A stretch of 64,000 nt of DNA from positions 15,071,001-15,135,000 of the forward strand of contig NW_018343991.1 of the NCBI RefSeq assembly GCF_002099425.1, read 5' to 3'. Of this stretch, positions 34,172-45,525 are shown one piece after another. A program made the position numbers and the translations under genes. How positions within the stretch are numbered: position 1 is the first letter of the stretch; every line of letters begins with the position of its first letter. The DNA is from Phascolarctos cinereus. Its lineage: Eukaryota > Chordata > Mammalia > Diprotodontia > Phascolarctidae. The notes under the pieces are model-generated. The model was not told the DNA's origin and did no database searches. It worked only from the letters and a program-made list of their open reading frames with translations.

Positions 34172-34811
34172 CAAGATGTCAAACACCAGAATGCAGTCCA
34201 CAACACATCAGAGTATTGCTGGAGCCAGAATTATCACCTAATGTCACCTATTATCAACCATTCCAAACAAACTGAAACTACTTAGAGCAAGCAATATATG
34301 TCTGAACATACAAAAGTTCCAAGGGTCCCCCCTCTTTTCTTTTTCTTTGGAAGATAGCTAGACCTTTTGGATGGAAGAGCTCGTCCCATCTGGTAGATCT
34401 TGAGGAGTCTTCCGGGAAAGTAGTTGGAAATGAATGTAGGGCATCACCCCACCTTCAGGGATCGTTGTACCAGCCAAGAGCTTGTGAAGTTCCTCATCAT
34501 TTTGAAGGGCTAGCTGGATGTGTCGAGGGGAGATCTGGGTTTTTTTTGTTTGTCTGAGCAACATTACCAGATAGCTCCAGTAACTTGCTTGTCAAATATT
34601 CCATCACAGCAGCCAGAAAGATAGGGGCTTCAGCACTGATTCTTTCAGCATTTTAATTACATTTTAAATGTAATTGGGAGACAGTTAACAAAATAAATAA
34701 AAATACAATAGAATATAGATAATGGATGCTTTTTCAAGTCACCATGTAGCCTGTAGGGATCTTTCTCTATGGGTTTAGTGGTCCTGTTTCTGTTTGAGTT
34801 TGACATCACTG
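34172..34811. mobile_element. hAT miniature element split by an H2A-like segment
   Basis: The left end 'caagatgtcaaacac' and right end 'gagtttgacatcactg' are mirror-image termini of a common marsupial hAT element. Internal marks 'gcagtccacaac' (left) and 'taatgtaattgggagac'-type AT-rich sequence, 'tgtagggatc', 'gtggtcctgtttctgtttga' (right) fit one element whose centre has been interrupted between about 34232 and 34654. GTCTAGAT follows the right end, matching the hAT preference for TCTAGA targets. Confidence 0.65.
34358..34654 (-). pseudogene. 5'-truncated histone H2A variant retrocopy (H2A.R-like)
   Basis: The minus strand encodes the second half of a histone fold of H2A type: '[20 protein letters not shown]', '[16 protein letters not shown]', then '[20 protein letters not shown]', '[19 protein letters not shown]', 'LLSRK' and a tail [16 protein letters not shown]. 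The two parts are in different frames, shifted by one extra A in an 8-A run (plus-strand T run at 34540-34547). No N-terminal third is present. The EYLTS...VAQT residues resemble the mammalian short H2As (H2A.L) more than canonical H2A (EYLTAE...AARD), while the docking region is full length. That combination fits H2A.R, the marsupial/monotreme variant proposed as ancestor of short H2As. Identity as H2A is strong; the H2A.R label is inference. Confidence 0.75.
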
Positions 34812-35035
34812 GTCTAGATGGAGGGGTGGCACATGGCAACACCAAGTGGGAAATTAGATTTGACCCTGGAGCAGATTGGCAGTTATGCCAAGTGGGTGTA
34901 TGTGGTTACCAGCCATTTGTCTGCCAACAAGTAGGCCTGGTAGGCAACTGTAAATGAATCTTGTCTTACATCACTGGTATGTTGGATGAGCTTATCTAGT
35001 TTCATAAGACTTTTTTCTTTTTTCTCCCAAAACAG

Positions 35036-35160
35036 CTTATGACAGTCCGAACTATTACTGGAAATACATATTATGCAAGGTCAGGCACTAAGATTGTTGG
35101 GAAAATCCATGAAAAGTTCATGTTGATTGACGGCATTAGAGTGGCAACTGGCTCTTATGG
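35036..35160 (+). CDS. FAM83D: FAM83D exon 3 (residues 214-254 and part of 255)
   Basis: Reads '[20 protein letters not shown]' then '[21 protein letters not shown]'. The HxK of the degenerate phospholipase D motif is at H238/K240. D245 lies in the LID motif and appears to match the human aspartate (D249) reported as needed for casein kinase 1 alpha binding. The acceptor AACAG ends at 35035; the donor is GTAAGT from 35161. It has 125 bases and ends two bases into codon 255, completed by the first T of exon 4 to give Gly where human has Ser. Confidence 0.96.
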
Positions 35161-35287
35161 GTAAGTGTCAAACTCTTGAGCTACTAACTACAAATTCTTT
35201 TGAATTAAAATTTTTTGCAAAGGTAAGTTTTTCTCCCCAAGTAGTTATATGAAAATATTAAATTACTTTATTTGATTCTAGAAAAGT

Positions 35288-35500
35288 AAGGCTTCATGGA
35301 GTAGTATGTAGAAAGTTGGTCTTAAAGTCTGGAAGACCTAGTTTCAATTCTTGCCTTGGGCATATGCTGGCTGTGTGACTCTTGCACATCAACAAACCTT
35401 TTAGTGCCCAAGGCAACTCTCTATAGTGTAAGTTGCTTATTTGTATATGTAGAGAGAATTTCCTCACCAAATTCCCCTACACCAGTGAAATCATGAGTCT
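35288..35500 (+). mobile_element. tRNA-type SINE (THER/Mar-like), copy 3
   Basis: 'gtctggaagacctagtttca', 'caaggcaactctctatagtg', 'cagtgaaatcatgagtctg' are shared with the 29912 and 33045 copies. Confidence 0.65.
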
Positions 35501-37002
35501 GAGCCATTCCCCCCCAAAAAAGAAAAAAATTAGTTCTGGAAAAATATCTGCCGTTTTGTTGAGAATGATTGATAACTTTATTAGTACAGATTGGTCCCCC
35601 TTCCACGCCTTAGGGTTTTATGAATTGACATGGCCTCAAAAAATCATTCCCTGATGGTCAGCTTTCTGGTTTTATACCTTCCCATAATTAGGTTACGTAG
35701 TCCATCACAAGGTTAGTATCCAAACTGTTTTTAGCTTTATGTAAGACTTGCCAGAGCTTGCATTTTGTGAGTAGAAACTGTGACCACAGGGTTACAGCCA
35801 TACTACACTGAGGCATTGGACTATATCTTTGATAGAGTATTACAAATCCACCATGATGAAGCTTTGATTTTTTAAAAGGGTTATTTTGTTTTAATCATAT
35901 GTTCTACTCTTCCCTCCCCCATCCTTTCTATAGTTTGGGAAGCTGAGGCACAGAAGTTGTGATTGGCCCCAAGATCACACAGTGAGTTTTTAGTATCCTT
36001 TCTCATGGGCCAGGGAAGGCCCAAACTGAGCATCCATGTTTACACTTGTTCTCAACACTTTCCTCTGGCCCTGTGGAAGCTGGTAGTGGTTCTCAATGCC
36101 TCAAACTAGTAAACGCTAATGGGAAGATAAGCACAGATTTTGTATAAAAAGCAAACTTGGGTTGTTAGCTCTTTTCTTGCTTGTCCTTGGTTTTCTGAAT
36201 CTTGTCCCAGTTGAATTCAATGTCTTATCCCTGAGAACTGCTCAGGGATAAGGAATTCAGTAGAAGATTGGGTTGAGCCTTTTGGAGTGAAGAAGGTGGG
36301 AACAGAGGAAGGACAGAAGACGATAGGAACAACTCTGCTTAGTATATAACTAGACAGATGTTTCCAATTCAACATTACCTGTAAAACAAAAGCATTTGCT
36401 TTGATACCACAGCCCTTAGGCCATTTAGCATACCTAGTGTAATGACTAGCATGCTAGAGGAGAGCTTTTAGGGGCAGCTGTGAAGAAAAGGAATTGGAAA
36501 AGAGAAAATCAATAGCCTTTCATACCTTAGTCTAGCAGAAAAGATATGGGCTCTCACCTCCATCATTTATTTTGACAGTAGTAGTTCTCATTTTAGCAGA
36601 GAGGGATAGGAGGCCAAAGTTACCAAAGAGACCAAGGAGTTGAATATGAAAAGGTCAAAACAATCCGTATGTAAACAATAATTATTTTTAGGAGTTGTTA
36701 CATATACTCTTTACAAATGGCAACGTAGCCCCAGTCGTGATTTTGGCCACATTTCTTCTTGATTATTGGCTATCACCATACTGTACATGAGTGTTGTCCT
36801 TTCAGGCAGGATAAGACTTGGGGGTGCTACACACTTTTTCCAGCAGAGCTGCCATTGCTCAAAGTATTTCTAGAATTCTTCTCTGGAAATTGCCTTCATG
36901 GTCTGTGGTATGTGCTTTTTTTTTTTTTACTCTCTGCAGTGGTAGGAAACTAGTCTTTTATGAAGTTTGAGGGTTTTAAGAACTACTAGAAATGTGTTAT
37001 AG
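35501..37002. other. FAM83D intron 3, no clear feature
   Basis: A short antisense MIR remnant at about 35925-35990 ('ggaagctgaggcacagaag'); the rest is unassigned. Confidence 0.4.
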
Positions 37003-37172
37003 TTAAGTTAGAAGTCAGAGGCATTGAGTTCAAATTCCAGTTCTCTCATAATAGCTGTGTGACCTTGGGCAAGTTATTTCACCTCTTTAGGCCTCAGTTT
37101 CCTCATTTGTAAAATGAAGGAGTCAGATACGTAATCTGTAGTATTTCTTTCAGCTCTCAATCTTATGATCAT
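37003..37172 (+). mobile_element. MIR SINE
   Basis: 'gagttcaaattccagttctc', 'gtgaccttgggcaagttatt', 'cctcatttgtaaaatgaagg' in order. Confidence 0.85.
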
Positions 37173-37550
37173 TTGAAAACATATGACACTATAAAGTTGA
37201 AAAATAATAATACCTTTAGGCCAAAATGATGTATGAAGAATGTATTTGATTTTCTTGTATCTTATAGCTTGTCTCTGAAGATATAATCCCAAAAGAGAAA
37301 TGCCATTCATTTTGCTTGTGCTCAAAACATGAGCTCTTTTATTTTTGCTTTTAAGAAGAGGTATTACTTTACTGTCATATTTGTTTTCATCTGTGTTCCT
37401 ATAGCTGTATCCACATCTGACTTTAATTTACATTTCTAGTAGTCATGATACCACCAAAGTTTTAATAGCATAAGTCTGCTGGCATCATACCCTATGATGT
37501 AAAAGTACAATGAAATTTTTCTAAATAATGATTTTGTTTCTTATCCTTAG

Positions 37551-38559
37551 TTTTACCTGGACTGATGGCAAATTAAATAGCAGCAACTTGGTAATTCTGT
37601 CAGGCCAAGTGGTTGAACATTTTGACTTAGAGTTCCGGATCCTCTATGCCCAGTCAAAGCCAATCAGTTCTAAGCTCCTGTCCGTCTGTAGGAACAGTGA
37701 CAAGTTTGACCACCTGATCAACAGAAAACCCTTGTCTAGGGAACTCACTTTGGGAAACCTCCTGAGGATGCGGCTTGCCAAACTCTCAAGTACTCCCAAC
37801 AAAGCTGATGTGGGTTCAGAGGTACTTGTGGAAGAGAGGATGGAAACTAACTGCTATGATCCAGAGACTTCTACCATTAGTGAGGATGACTGCCTAAGTC
37901 AAGAGGCTGAATTAGAGCTCATAAAGGCAAGTGATGTCTCCACTCAAACAGAGCCATGGGAGAAGATGCTGGTGATGAGTACATGCGAGGCGGCAACCCA
38001 AACCCACGTTCCTACAGTGTGTAATGGAACCCAAACCATGGTTGCTACCAGAGTGACTGGTTCACAAACAATGACTTTGTCTAAGTCTACCAGCACACAG
38101 ACTGTAAATGAACCTGTGGAACCATTCTTTTCTCAAGGAACCCGCTCGAAAGATGTATCACCAGCATCTAAAATGTCCACTGCTCCGTCTACAGCTTCCA
38201 GTGTGAGGTCCTTTTCTTCTTTGTCTTCCCAAGGCTCTGTGGCAAGCTCTGTTGGTTCCCATTCCTCCACTAGAGCTACCGAGTTTCTGAATCCTGGTTA
38301 TCCTAAGTACCCTGGCAACCCCCAGCTGGACGTGTGCTTGAGAGACTCTTTCAGAAACTTGAATAAAGAGAGACAGTTTCACTTCACTGCCATCAGGTCC
38401 CGGCTTAACCACATGCTGACCTTGCTCTCCAGGAGAACAGTTTTGGCTGAAAGCTACCTGGGCTGTAATCCTGGGAGTTATACCAGAACACCACTTAGTG
38501 GAGTTGGCAATAATTTACTTGCCATTCGGGATATTGCACTGTACCCTTCATACCGGTGA
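37551..38559 (+). CDS. FAM83D: FAM83D exon 4 (residues 255-590), end of DUF1669 and LC8-binding tail
   Basis: Starts after the TTATCCTTAG acceptor and reads '[20 protein letters not shown]', '[17 protein letters not shown]', closing DUF1669 near residue 297. F279 (in EHFDLEF) appears to match human F283, reported as needed for casein kinase 1 alpha binding. Then comes a disordered tail with five (T/S)QT motifs at residues 386-388, 404-406, 415-417, 426-428 and 437-439, a serine-rich stretch near 460-497, and a conserved C-terminal helix '[20 protein letters not shown]'. TQT is the anchor for dynein light chain DYNLL1, a known FAM83D partner. It ends 'IALYPSYR' with TGA at 38557-38559, as in human (PSYQ). 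Confidence 0.97.
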
Positions 38560-39085
38560 CTGAGGCTTCTTGTTAGTTGACTTTGGGCGTAATACCATGA
38601 TGAGCTTTGCCAGCTCTGCAGCAAGTCTTGCCTCTCTCCTGCAGACTGCTAAAGTCTCAGTGTTTTTGATTAAAAGTGCCTTATGGGCCATGGTGCCTTC
38701 CTTTACCTTGTAAAGCATGAAATCTTAGCCAACCTATTGTCTTTGAATTCTTTGTGGTGTGCATTATTTCAAATGATGTTGATAACTTTATTTTATGTTG
38801 ACTTATACGGATCTTATGTTGGTTATATTGGGGTTTTTTTTATGGGTTACTATTTAGGGGGTTGCTAGTATATTCAGGATTCAGGCAAGACATAGAAACG
38901 CACTTGATGATTTTCCTCGTATGATGTATACTTTATTTTATTTTAGACACTAATGCTTTCATTACATATCTAATGCTGTTATTTAAAAAAAAACAAAACA
39001 AAATTGTTCCTTAGGTCAGAATGAATTTTTTTTCTTTTTAACTGTGTATTCTCAATATTAAATAAATATTCATGTGGATAGAATT
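38560..39085 (+). terminator. FAM83D: FAM83D 3' UTR and poly(A) signal
   Basis: An AT-rich 3' UTR with AATAAA at 39061-39066, followed 15-30 bases on by T/GT-rich sequence ('gaatttgtgtttggttactt'), a typical cleavage region. Cleavage is expected near 39080. Confidence 0.7.
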
Positions 39086-39244
39086 TGTGTTTGGTTACTT
39101 TGGCACAGATTTATAAGAATCAAACTACATTTAACATTTGGGGGATATCTCATGAGTTGATGAACAACTGGACAACTAATGAATAAACTTTTTGCTATTC
39201 AGAGGGAAAGAAATTGAGAATTCCAATAGAGGTTAGAGGTTAGA

Positions 39245-39480
39245 GATTCATGGAGAGGCAGCATAGCATATTGGATAGAACGTTGAAAGACCTGTGTTTG
39301 ACCCCCACCTCAGACACTTACTAGCTATGTGACCTTGGGTATTTCACTTAGATGGAGGCAATCCAAGCCTCTATTTCCTCATCTGTAAAATGGGGCTAAT
39401 GATAGCAAAGGGCTAGTGTGAGGTTCAAATAAAACCTCATGTGTAAAGAGTTCCAAACCTTGAAGAGCTATCATTACCAT
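39245..39480 (+). mobile_element. MIR SINE, near full length
   Basis: 'ggcagcatagcatattggat', 'cacttactagctatgtgacc', 'ctcatctgtaaaatggggct' in order. Confidence 0.85.
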
Positions 39481-39955
39481 AATCATAAGAAAATTTAAGG
39501 ATGAGGGTAAGATCTTTATTAGCATTATGAAATGAAGGATTAAGACTCTGCTCCAGATAAGCTCTTATAAAACTATATAAATGCAAGCTACTTAAAAAGC
39601 CCGCCAGAAAAATTAGGCAAGTGTATATTCATTGGCTTTCTTTGTTTTTTTTAAATTTCTTAAACTGAACTTACATGAGTCTGAGGTTTCTTTTTTTTGC
39701 TTTCCTTTACCTGGTCAATGAAGGCCAGTGGGACTATGCTTTCCTGGATTAAGACCTGCCTTGAACTCCAGTGGCACTAGAGACACAACTTCATCAGATG
39801 GGTGTACTGGCTACATACAGATTGAGCAACTTATATACAGGCACAGGGGGAAGCCAAGGACACTGACAATTATCTTAGATTCCTACCTCAGTGGTAGGCA
39901 ATGCAACTGGTTTCTACACCCTGCTAATCATGATTGGTATGGCTGTGGAATTTTG

Positions 39956-40001
<46 letters not shown>

Positions 40002-40589
40002 CTAGTTTCCTTCCCCTACATATACAAAAGGGAGGAAGAGACTTAAATGTTCACTTCTTCCTTCACCTGACTCACCTGTACCAAAAGCTTTTTATAACAG
40101 TGATATTGTACTATCTTTTTCATACAAAGATAATGCTACTGAATCATAGTCATTAGAACATTTTGAGTTTTTTTTCATATATTCATCAGTGAGATGTATG
40201 TCCGGGAAAAAAAAGGTCACTCTGTCATGAAGCAAAAATGAAGGATGAGATGCATAGCCCTTGGGCTCAATTGGCATCCATATAATGTTGAGATCTATGA
40301 GAAGGTCCCTGGCATGTTAGGTAGACCCTCTGTCAAGAAATTATGGGAAGACATAGGATTCCAACTAGGTAGGCGGGGATGGATCATCATTGTGATCATC
40401 GTTGTAGGGAATACTCACATCAGTGAGATCAGAAGGCCAAAAGAGTATTCTTTGCAAACAACAATTTGTTTTTTTGAGGTGGCTTATCCTGCTACAGGGA
40501 CAGTGGAATATAGTAAAGCAAACTAACCCATGTTTGAAGCTCAGACATGTTCTCAAGAGTATCACATTGTGCATGAATGAGCTGAGAAT
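39481..40589. other. intergenic, mostly unassigned
   Basis: Contains the TG repeat at 39959-40000; otherwise nothing recognised. Confidence 0.4.
39959..40000. repeat. (TG)21 microsatellite
   Basis: Twenty-one uninterrupted TG units; likely polymorphic. Confidence 0.98.
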
Positions 40590-40835
40590 TCAATTCAACA
40601 AACTGTTATTGAGCCCCACTCTTGGGCTAAATGCTCTCTGAGAGGTAAATATGAAGAGTTACAGTCCCTGTCCTCAAGGAGCTTATCATTTAGTAGTAGG
40701 AAAATAGGATATATGTGCAAATTCTTAATACAAAATGGAAAATGACAGATACATAGGAGAAGTACAGATGAAATGTTTTGATCTATGAGAAAGAAGACAT
40801 TGCTCCCCAAACTTCTAGATAACTGAACTGTCAAA
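40590..40835 (-). mobile_element. L2 LINE 3' end
   Basis: 'caattcaacaaactgttatt', 'ccctgtcctcaaggagctta' and following bases are the antisense L2 terminus. Confidence 0.7.
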
Positions 40836-41084
40836 TGTTTATTCTAATACTTTGGAGTTGTGTGAATAGTTCCATATGCCATATTCATCTACCAAAAATC
40901 TAATTTTTGACAATAAATCCTGAGTCCCCTTCATTGTGGCTTTATCCATTTTTTCATCCCTGAATAGAATCTAAAGCTTTGCCCATCATTGGCCCTATTA
41001 GATGGGAATAAAGGAAAGCTGCAGCTTTCTCTTACTCTCAGATTGAGAGAAAGTAGTGAGCTAAGTACAAGGAAATGGTCTCTT

Positions 41085-41262
41085 ACTAAGGTCATTTAAA
41101 AAAGGCTGGATTTTTACTTTTTTGTGAGATTGTAGAGAAGATCCTTGTCAAGAGTCCTTGGCTTCTTCCTGTAACTGTATATGAAATGCTCAAGTTCAGG
41201 TTGGACTAGGTGAATTATAATATCTCTTCCAACTCTGAGAGTCTGTCATGTAGGTAGACTGG
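41085..41262 (+). mobile_element. CR1/L3 LINE 3' end
   Basis: 'ggttggactaggtgaattat' and 'cttccaactctgagagtctg' match the CR1/L3 terminus. Confidence 0.6.
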
Positions 41263-41453
41263 TTCTTGTTACCTTAGAAGATGAAGGTGCTTCCTTGGGA
41301 ATGCCATAGTTAGTGCAAGACCATAAATAATATAAAATTTTAAATTATCACATGCTTATAGTGCTTTTAAAAAACTAAAAATGCTGTGGAAAAGTATTTT
41401 AATACAATTTAGGCCTTTTTTTCCTGTAGCAGTGATGTTCCCAGGCTATCATT

Positions 41454-41691
41454 TATTGTTGTTTAGTTATGTTTGACTCTTTGTGACCCCATTTGGGGTT
41501 TTCTTGGCAAAGATACTGGAATGGTTTGTCATTTCCTTCTCTAGCTCATTTTACAGACGAGGAAACAAGCAAACAGGGTTAAGTGACTTGCCCAGGATCA
41601 TACAGCTAGTGTCTGAGGCCAGATTTGAACTCAGGAAGATGAGTGTTCCTGATTTCAGGCCCAACACTCTATCCATTGCACCACCTAGCTA
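41454..41691 (-). mobile_element. marsupial composite SINE with perfect TSD
   Basis: Antisense copy of the 14104 family ('ctctttgtgaccccatttgg', 'ttcttggcaaagatactgg'). CCCAGGCTATCATT is repeated exactly at 41440-41453 and 41692-41705. Confidence 0.92.
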
Positions 41692-41717
41692 CCCAGGCTA
41701 TCATTATGACATTGTAA

Positions 41718-41882
41718 TAATATATATTTCTATAGCACCTTCAGGCTTACCAAACATTTTCCTCACAACTCTGAGATGTATTATCCCCATCTTACAGATG
41801 AAGGAAATTGAAGCTTGGTGAAGGTCACATAGCTAGTAAATTCTGGAATTGGGACTTAAAATTCTAGGTCTTTGGGATATAA
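41718..41882 (-). mobile_element. MIR SINE
   Basis: 'ttctatagcaccttcaggct', 'ccatcttacagatgaaggaa', 'gtcacatagctagtaaattc' in antisense MIR order. Confidence 0.75.
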
Positions 41883-42477
41883 GATTAGTGTTTTTCTACA
41901 TCGCAATTTTGCTTCTCAGTATATCTAAAGATGCTGAAAAGCTACTTAAAATTTTAGACTTTTACTCTGACAATTTAGGTTGATGTCTTGAGGATGGTTC
42001 ATAGCATCTTTTTTGGGGGGGGGTTTCAATTTCCTTAAAAATGTTGGACTTAATTACCTCTAAAATCCTTTCTCTCAGTAAATTTATGATCTTCTGATCT
42101 GAGCAAGAGGCAAGCATTGATTAAGCTGTGCCAAAGTGAGCAGGGTCATCGATCCCTCCCACCTTTAAGAACTACTCACTAGAAAAATACTCTGCATCCC
42201 ATGAACACACTTAAATGTCCTTGGTCCCATTTTGATTCAGCAGTACCCACAAAGGCATATGCTTCACAATCGGTCAGTCATAGTATGGTTGAAATGTGTC
42301 TGCCATTAGCCCCCAGTAGATTCAGTTCCCTGGGGGACATGGCTACAGTCTATAGTTACATGCTGACACATGGTATCATGTCCATGAACAGAGGCAGTGC
42401 ATCCTAATTATGTGTATTTCACTTTGGGATGCTATCTACTTAAACTTAAAACTGCCCTAAGACTTGGGATACCTAAT

Positions 42478-42690
42478 CTGAAAGACCATAGATTTAAGAG
42501 CTGGAAGGAACCTTAGAAAGTCAAATGGCTCAACTCCCTAATTTTTATAGAGGAAGAAAATGAGGCCCAGAAAGGTTAGTGACTTGCTCCAAGTCACATA
42601 GGTCATGATGGCAGAGCCAGGATTTGAACACAGGTTCTTTGACTCCAAATTCAATGTTCTTTTCATTACACCTTATTGTCTCCTCTCCTT
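42478..42690 (-). mobile_element. CORE-SINE (MIR relative)
   Basis: 'aagagctggaaggaacctta', 'aaaatgaggcccagaaaggt', 'caggatttgaacacaggttc' match the 23812 and 30455 copies. Confidence 0.75.
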
Positions 42691-42729
42691 CATGGTAGTC
42701 CTACACTGTAGTCCTACACTGTAGTCCAG

Positions 42730-43135
42730 CTGTTCATTGGATATCTCCTGAATGTTCTATAGGTATCGCAACTTCATTGTCCAAAATAGAGCCCATTATC
42801 TTTCTCCCCTGCTGTCCCCACTCCTCCCCAACAACTTCCCTCTTTCTTTTGCTATTTAATTTTCCTATGATGGTTGAGGGTAAAATGCTCTTTCCCGGCA
42901 CTCAGATTCATAGATCTGAATCATCCCTCTCCACAACCCCTAAGTTTTGTCAGTGTTACATTCACAACATCTCTCATAGCCTTCTCTTTTCTCACAAGGT
43001 TGTCAGTCTAGTCTAGGCCCTTATCACCCCTGGCCTGGACTACTATAATAGCTTCCTAATTTGTCCTTCCTTTTTCCAGTCTCTCCTTTCTTTCATTCTT
43101 TGCAAAATGAAGAGACTCCTATTTTTGTTGTCAGT
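42730..43135 (+). mobile_element. L2 LINE fragment
   Basis: 'ttggatatctcctgaatgtt', 'agagcccattatctttctcc', 'ctggactactataatagctt' in L2 order. The neighbouring 43228-43325 is an antisense MIR remnant ('ttttacagatgaggaaatgg'). Confidence 0.7.
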
Positions 43136-43329
43136 CGAGAATTTCATATGTTGCATTTGCTTTTGCATGAAGTATGTTAATACCCTTGCTTATTGAAGGC
43201 TCTCCTGCAATCTTTAAATAAGAATTGATAATCATGATGATAATTCATATTTATACCTTTTCCTCACAACCACCTTGCAGGTAATATAAGTATGCCCATT
43301 TTACAGATGAGGAAATGGAGGCTTACATG

Positions 43330-43800
43330 ACACTGTTCTTTCTTGGTTCTCCTCCTATCTCTCTGACCATTGTTCTTTCTCATCAGCTCCCTTAGGATCA
43401 ATTACAGTACCATCTTTTGAGATGACTCCCAAATCTGTATATCTAGAACTTACCTGTCTTCTGAGTTCCAATAAATCCACAACCATGAAAGTAACTGAAG
43501 GAAAACTAGGGATACTAAAAGGTGAAGGTGGGAGAGGGAGTGCATTTCTATGGTAGCTAGTGCAAAGGCACAGAAACAAGAGATAGAATGTGGGTGTGAG
43601 GAATAGCATGAAGGCCAATTTGGCTAGACTGTAGCATGTACAAAATGAGTAATATACAATAATCCTGGAATAGTAGGTTGGAGTCAGGTTGTGACGGGCT
43701 TCAAATGCCAGGCCGATTACATTGCCATCTGCCTGCTGGACATCTCCACCTGAATGTCCTGTGGCCATCTCAAAATCAACATTTCCAAAACGAAGCTGAC
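43330..43800 (+). mobile_element. L2 LINE with an antisense L2 piece inside
   Basis: Sense L2 ('gttctcctcctatctctctg', 'gatgactcccaaatctgtat') to about 43490, antisense L2 from about 43490 to 43716 ('gcaaaggcacagaaacaaga', 'ttggagtcaggttgtgacgg'), then sense L2 again ('tgctggacatctccacctga'). Confidence 0.6.
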
Positions 43801-43807
43801 ATTTGTC

Positions 43808-44262
43808 AACAGGTAATCACAAACCTCATGAAACTTATGTGATAAACTAAATTTATTACAAGAGAAATGAACACTCATGTGGAACCCTAAGCAAGCGCAA
43901 AGAGTTCACAGTCTTCACAATCCAATTATGAAATTTTGACAAAAAAAGGAAAAACAAAAATTTCCACCTAAATGGGAGTGGCAGGGGAGGAGAAATCATG
44001 AATAATTAAGATGACAAAAACAGAATTCTTTTCCCTTGGGATATGATGGTTGGCTTATCTACAAGGGTCCCAGCTACAGAGTTTCTCAGTCTGGTACAGA
44101 CTGACTGGTGCCTGTCTTAACTCCCAAGGACACACAGGGAATCCAGCTTGGGATGCAAACAACAAAGTTCTATCAGTTCAGAGGGCTTCATCATTCAGGA
44201 CCTCTTGCATTCTCTGGGTCCAGTGATTCAGGAAAATATGGCAACTGGGGACCCCTTAACAT
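43808..44262 (-). mobile_element. possible solo LTR between two L2 halves
   Basis: About 450 bases without L2 character lie between L2 pieces that would otherwise join. The minus strand has AATAAA near 43850 as an LTR poly(A) signal would. Family unknown and no clear target duplication, so the LTR reading is inference. An old fossil if real. Confidence 0.3.
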
Positions 44263-44264
44263 AT

Positions 44265-45525
44265 TATCTTCCAGCAAATGAATCCCTCTTCCAAAGTTCC
44301 CCTTTCTGTTCATAGTACGACCATCCTTCCATTACCCAAGTTCACAGGCTGGGAGTCACCCTGCCTCTTCCCTTGCCCTAAGCTCAGTCAGTTGCCAAGT
44401 CTTGCCAATTCTGTCTCCACAACATCTCTTATCATCCTCTTCTCTACTCGCACAGCTGTCTTAGTTCAGATGTTTATCACCACTGCCCTGAACTGTTGTA
44501 ATGCCTTCCTAATTGGTTTTTCTCTCTTACCCTCTCCCTTCTCTAATCCATCCTTCAAATAGCTGCTTATATTCTTAAAACTCAGACCTGACCATTTCAC
44601 TCACTTCATTCCCCCACCCACCTACCCAATTTTTCCATGGTTCCCTATTGCCTCTAGGATAAAAAACTTCTCAACCTGGTATTTTTCTTTCTACACACTC
44701 TATTTTTCAAATTGATCTTCTAGCTGTTTTTCTTTTTAATTTAATTTTTAATTTATGGAATAAAACAAGCATTTCTATAAGATAGCATAATAAAAAAGAT
44801 GATTGCATATAAAACTGCAAATCTGTTATGTACAATTTGCTATTCCTTTTAACATATAATAAAGTTATCATGTAAATTTCTTTTTTCTTTTTTCTTCCCT
44901 TCTCTGCCCCGCTCCCTCCCATGGCTACCATTAGACACAAATATGTATATATACATACATATATATGTGTAAAATCATTCTATTCATACTTCTATTAATC
45001 AATTCTTTCTCTGCATGCAAATAGCATCTTCCTTCATATATCCTTTGTAGTTAATTTGGGTAATTATAATAGTCAAAATGACTTATTCACTCAAAGTTAT
45101 TTAAAACAGTAATTGCTGTTACTGTATACAACATTCTCTTGGTTCTGCTTATATTGTTCTTATTTTGTTCAAGTTTATCCATGTTTTTCTAAGATCATTA
45201 AACTGTTTTTTTATAGATTTTATTCCATCTATGACATCTGTAGAGTGGAATTCCCTGCTCTTCACTTCTCCCTTTAGCATTCCAAGCTTCTTTCAAAATC
45301 CAGATCAAGTGCCAAATTGTATGAGTTCTTATCTGATCTTTAGTTATTAACACTCCCTCTCTCTAGAAATGAGTTTGTATTATTTTGAATATACTTTGTA
45401 TTTCCCTGAGTACCAAGAAAAGGTAAGTTCCTTGTGGGCAGACTATTTTGTTTTTGTATCTTTGGTGTCTAGAATGATGCCTTACATTTCGTAGGTGCTG
45501 ATAAATGCTTGTTGAATTGAATTGA
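44265..45525 (+). mobile_element. L2 LINE split by an L1
   Basis: Sense L2 at 44265-44715 ('gctgggagtcaccctgcctc', 'ccaattctgtctccacaaca', 'aactgttgtaatgccttcct') and again at 45222-45525 ('gtagagtggaattccctgct', 'ttccttgtgggcagactatt', 'ataaatgcttgttgaattg'). An antisense MIR remnant follows at 45524-45632. Confidence 0.75.
44722..45222 (-). mobile_element. L1 LINE 3' end nested in L2
   Basis: T-rich start then antisense L1 3' UTR type ('cttcccttctctgccccgct', 'attgctgttactgtatacaa', 'cattctcttggttctgctta'). Confidence 0.7.

Noticed and set aside
39728-40156. 142-codon open frame on the plus strand
   Set aside because: Its middle is a run of Cys-Val made by the (TG)21 repeat; no homology, no splice context, intergenic.
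43355-43768. 137-codon minus-strand open frame
   Set aside because: Lies across joined sense and antisense L2 pieces; not a gene.
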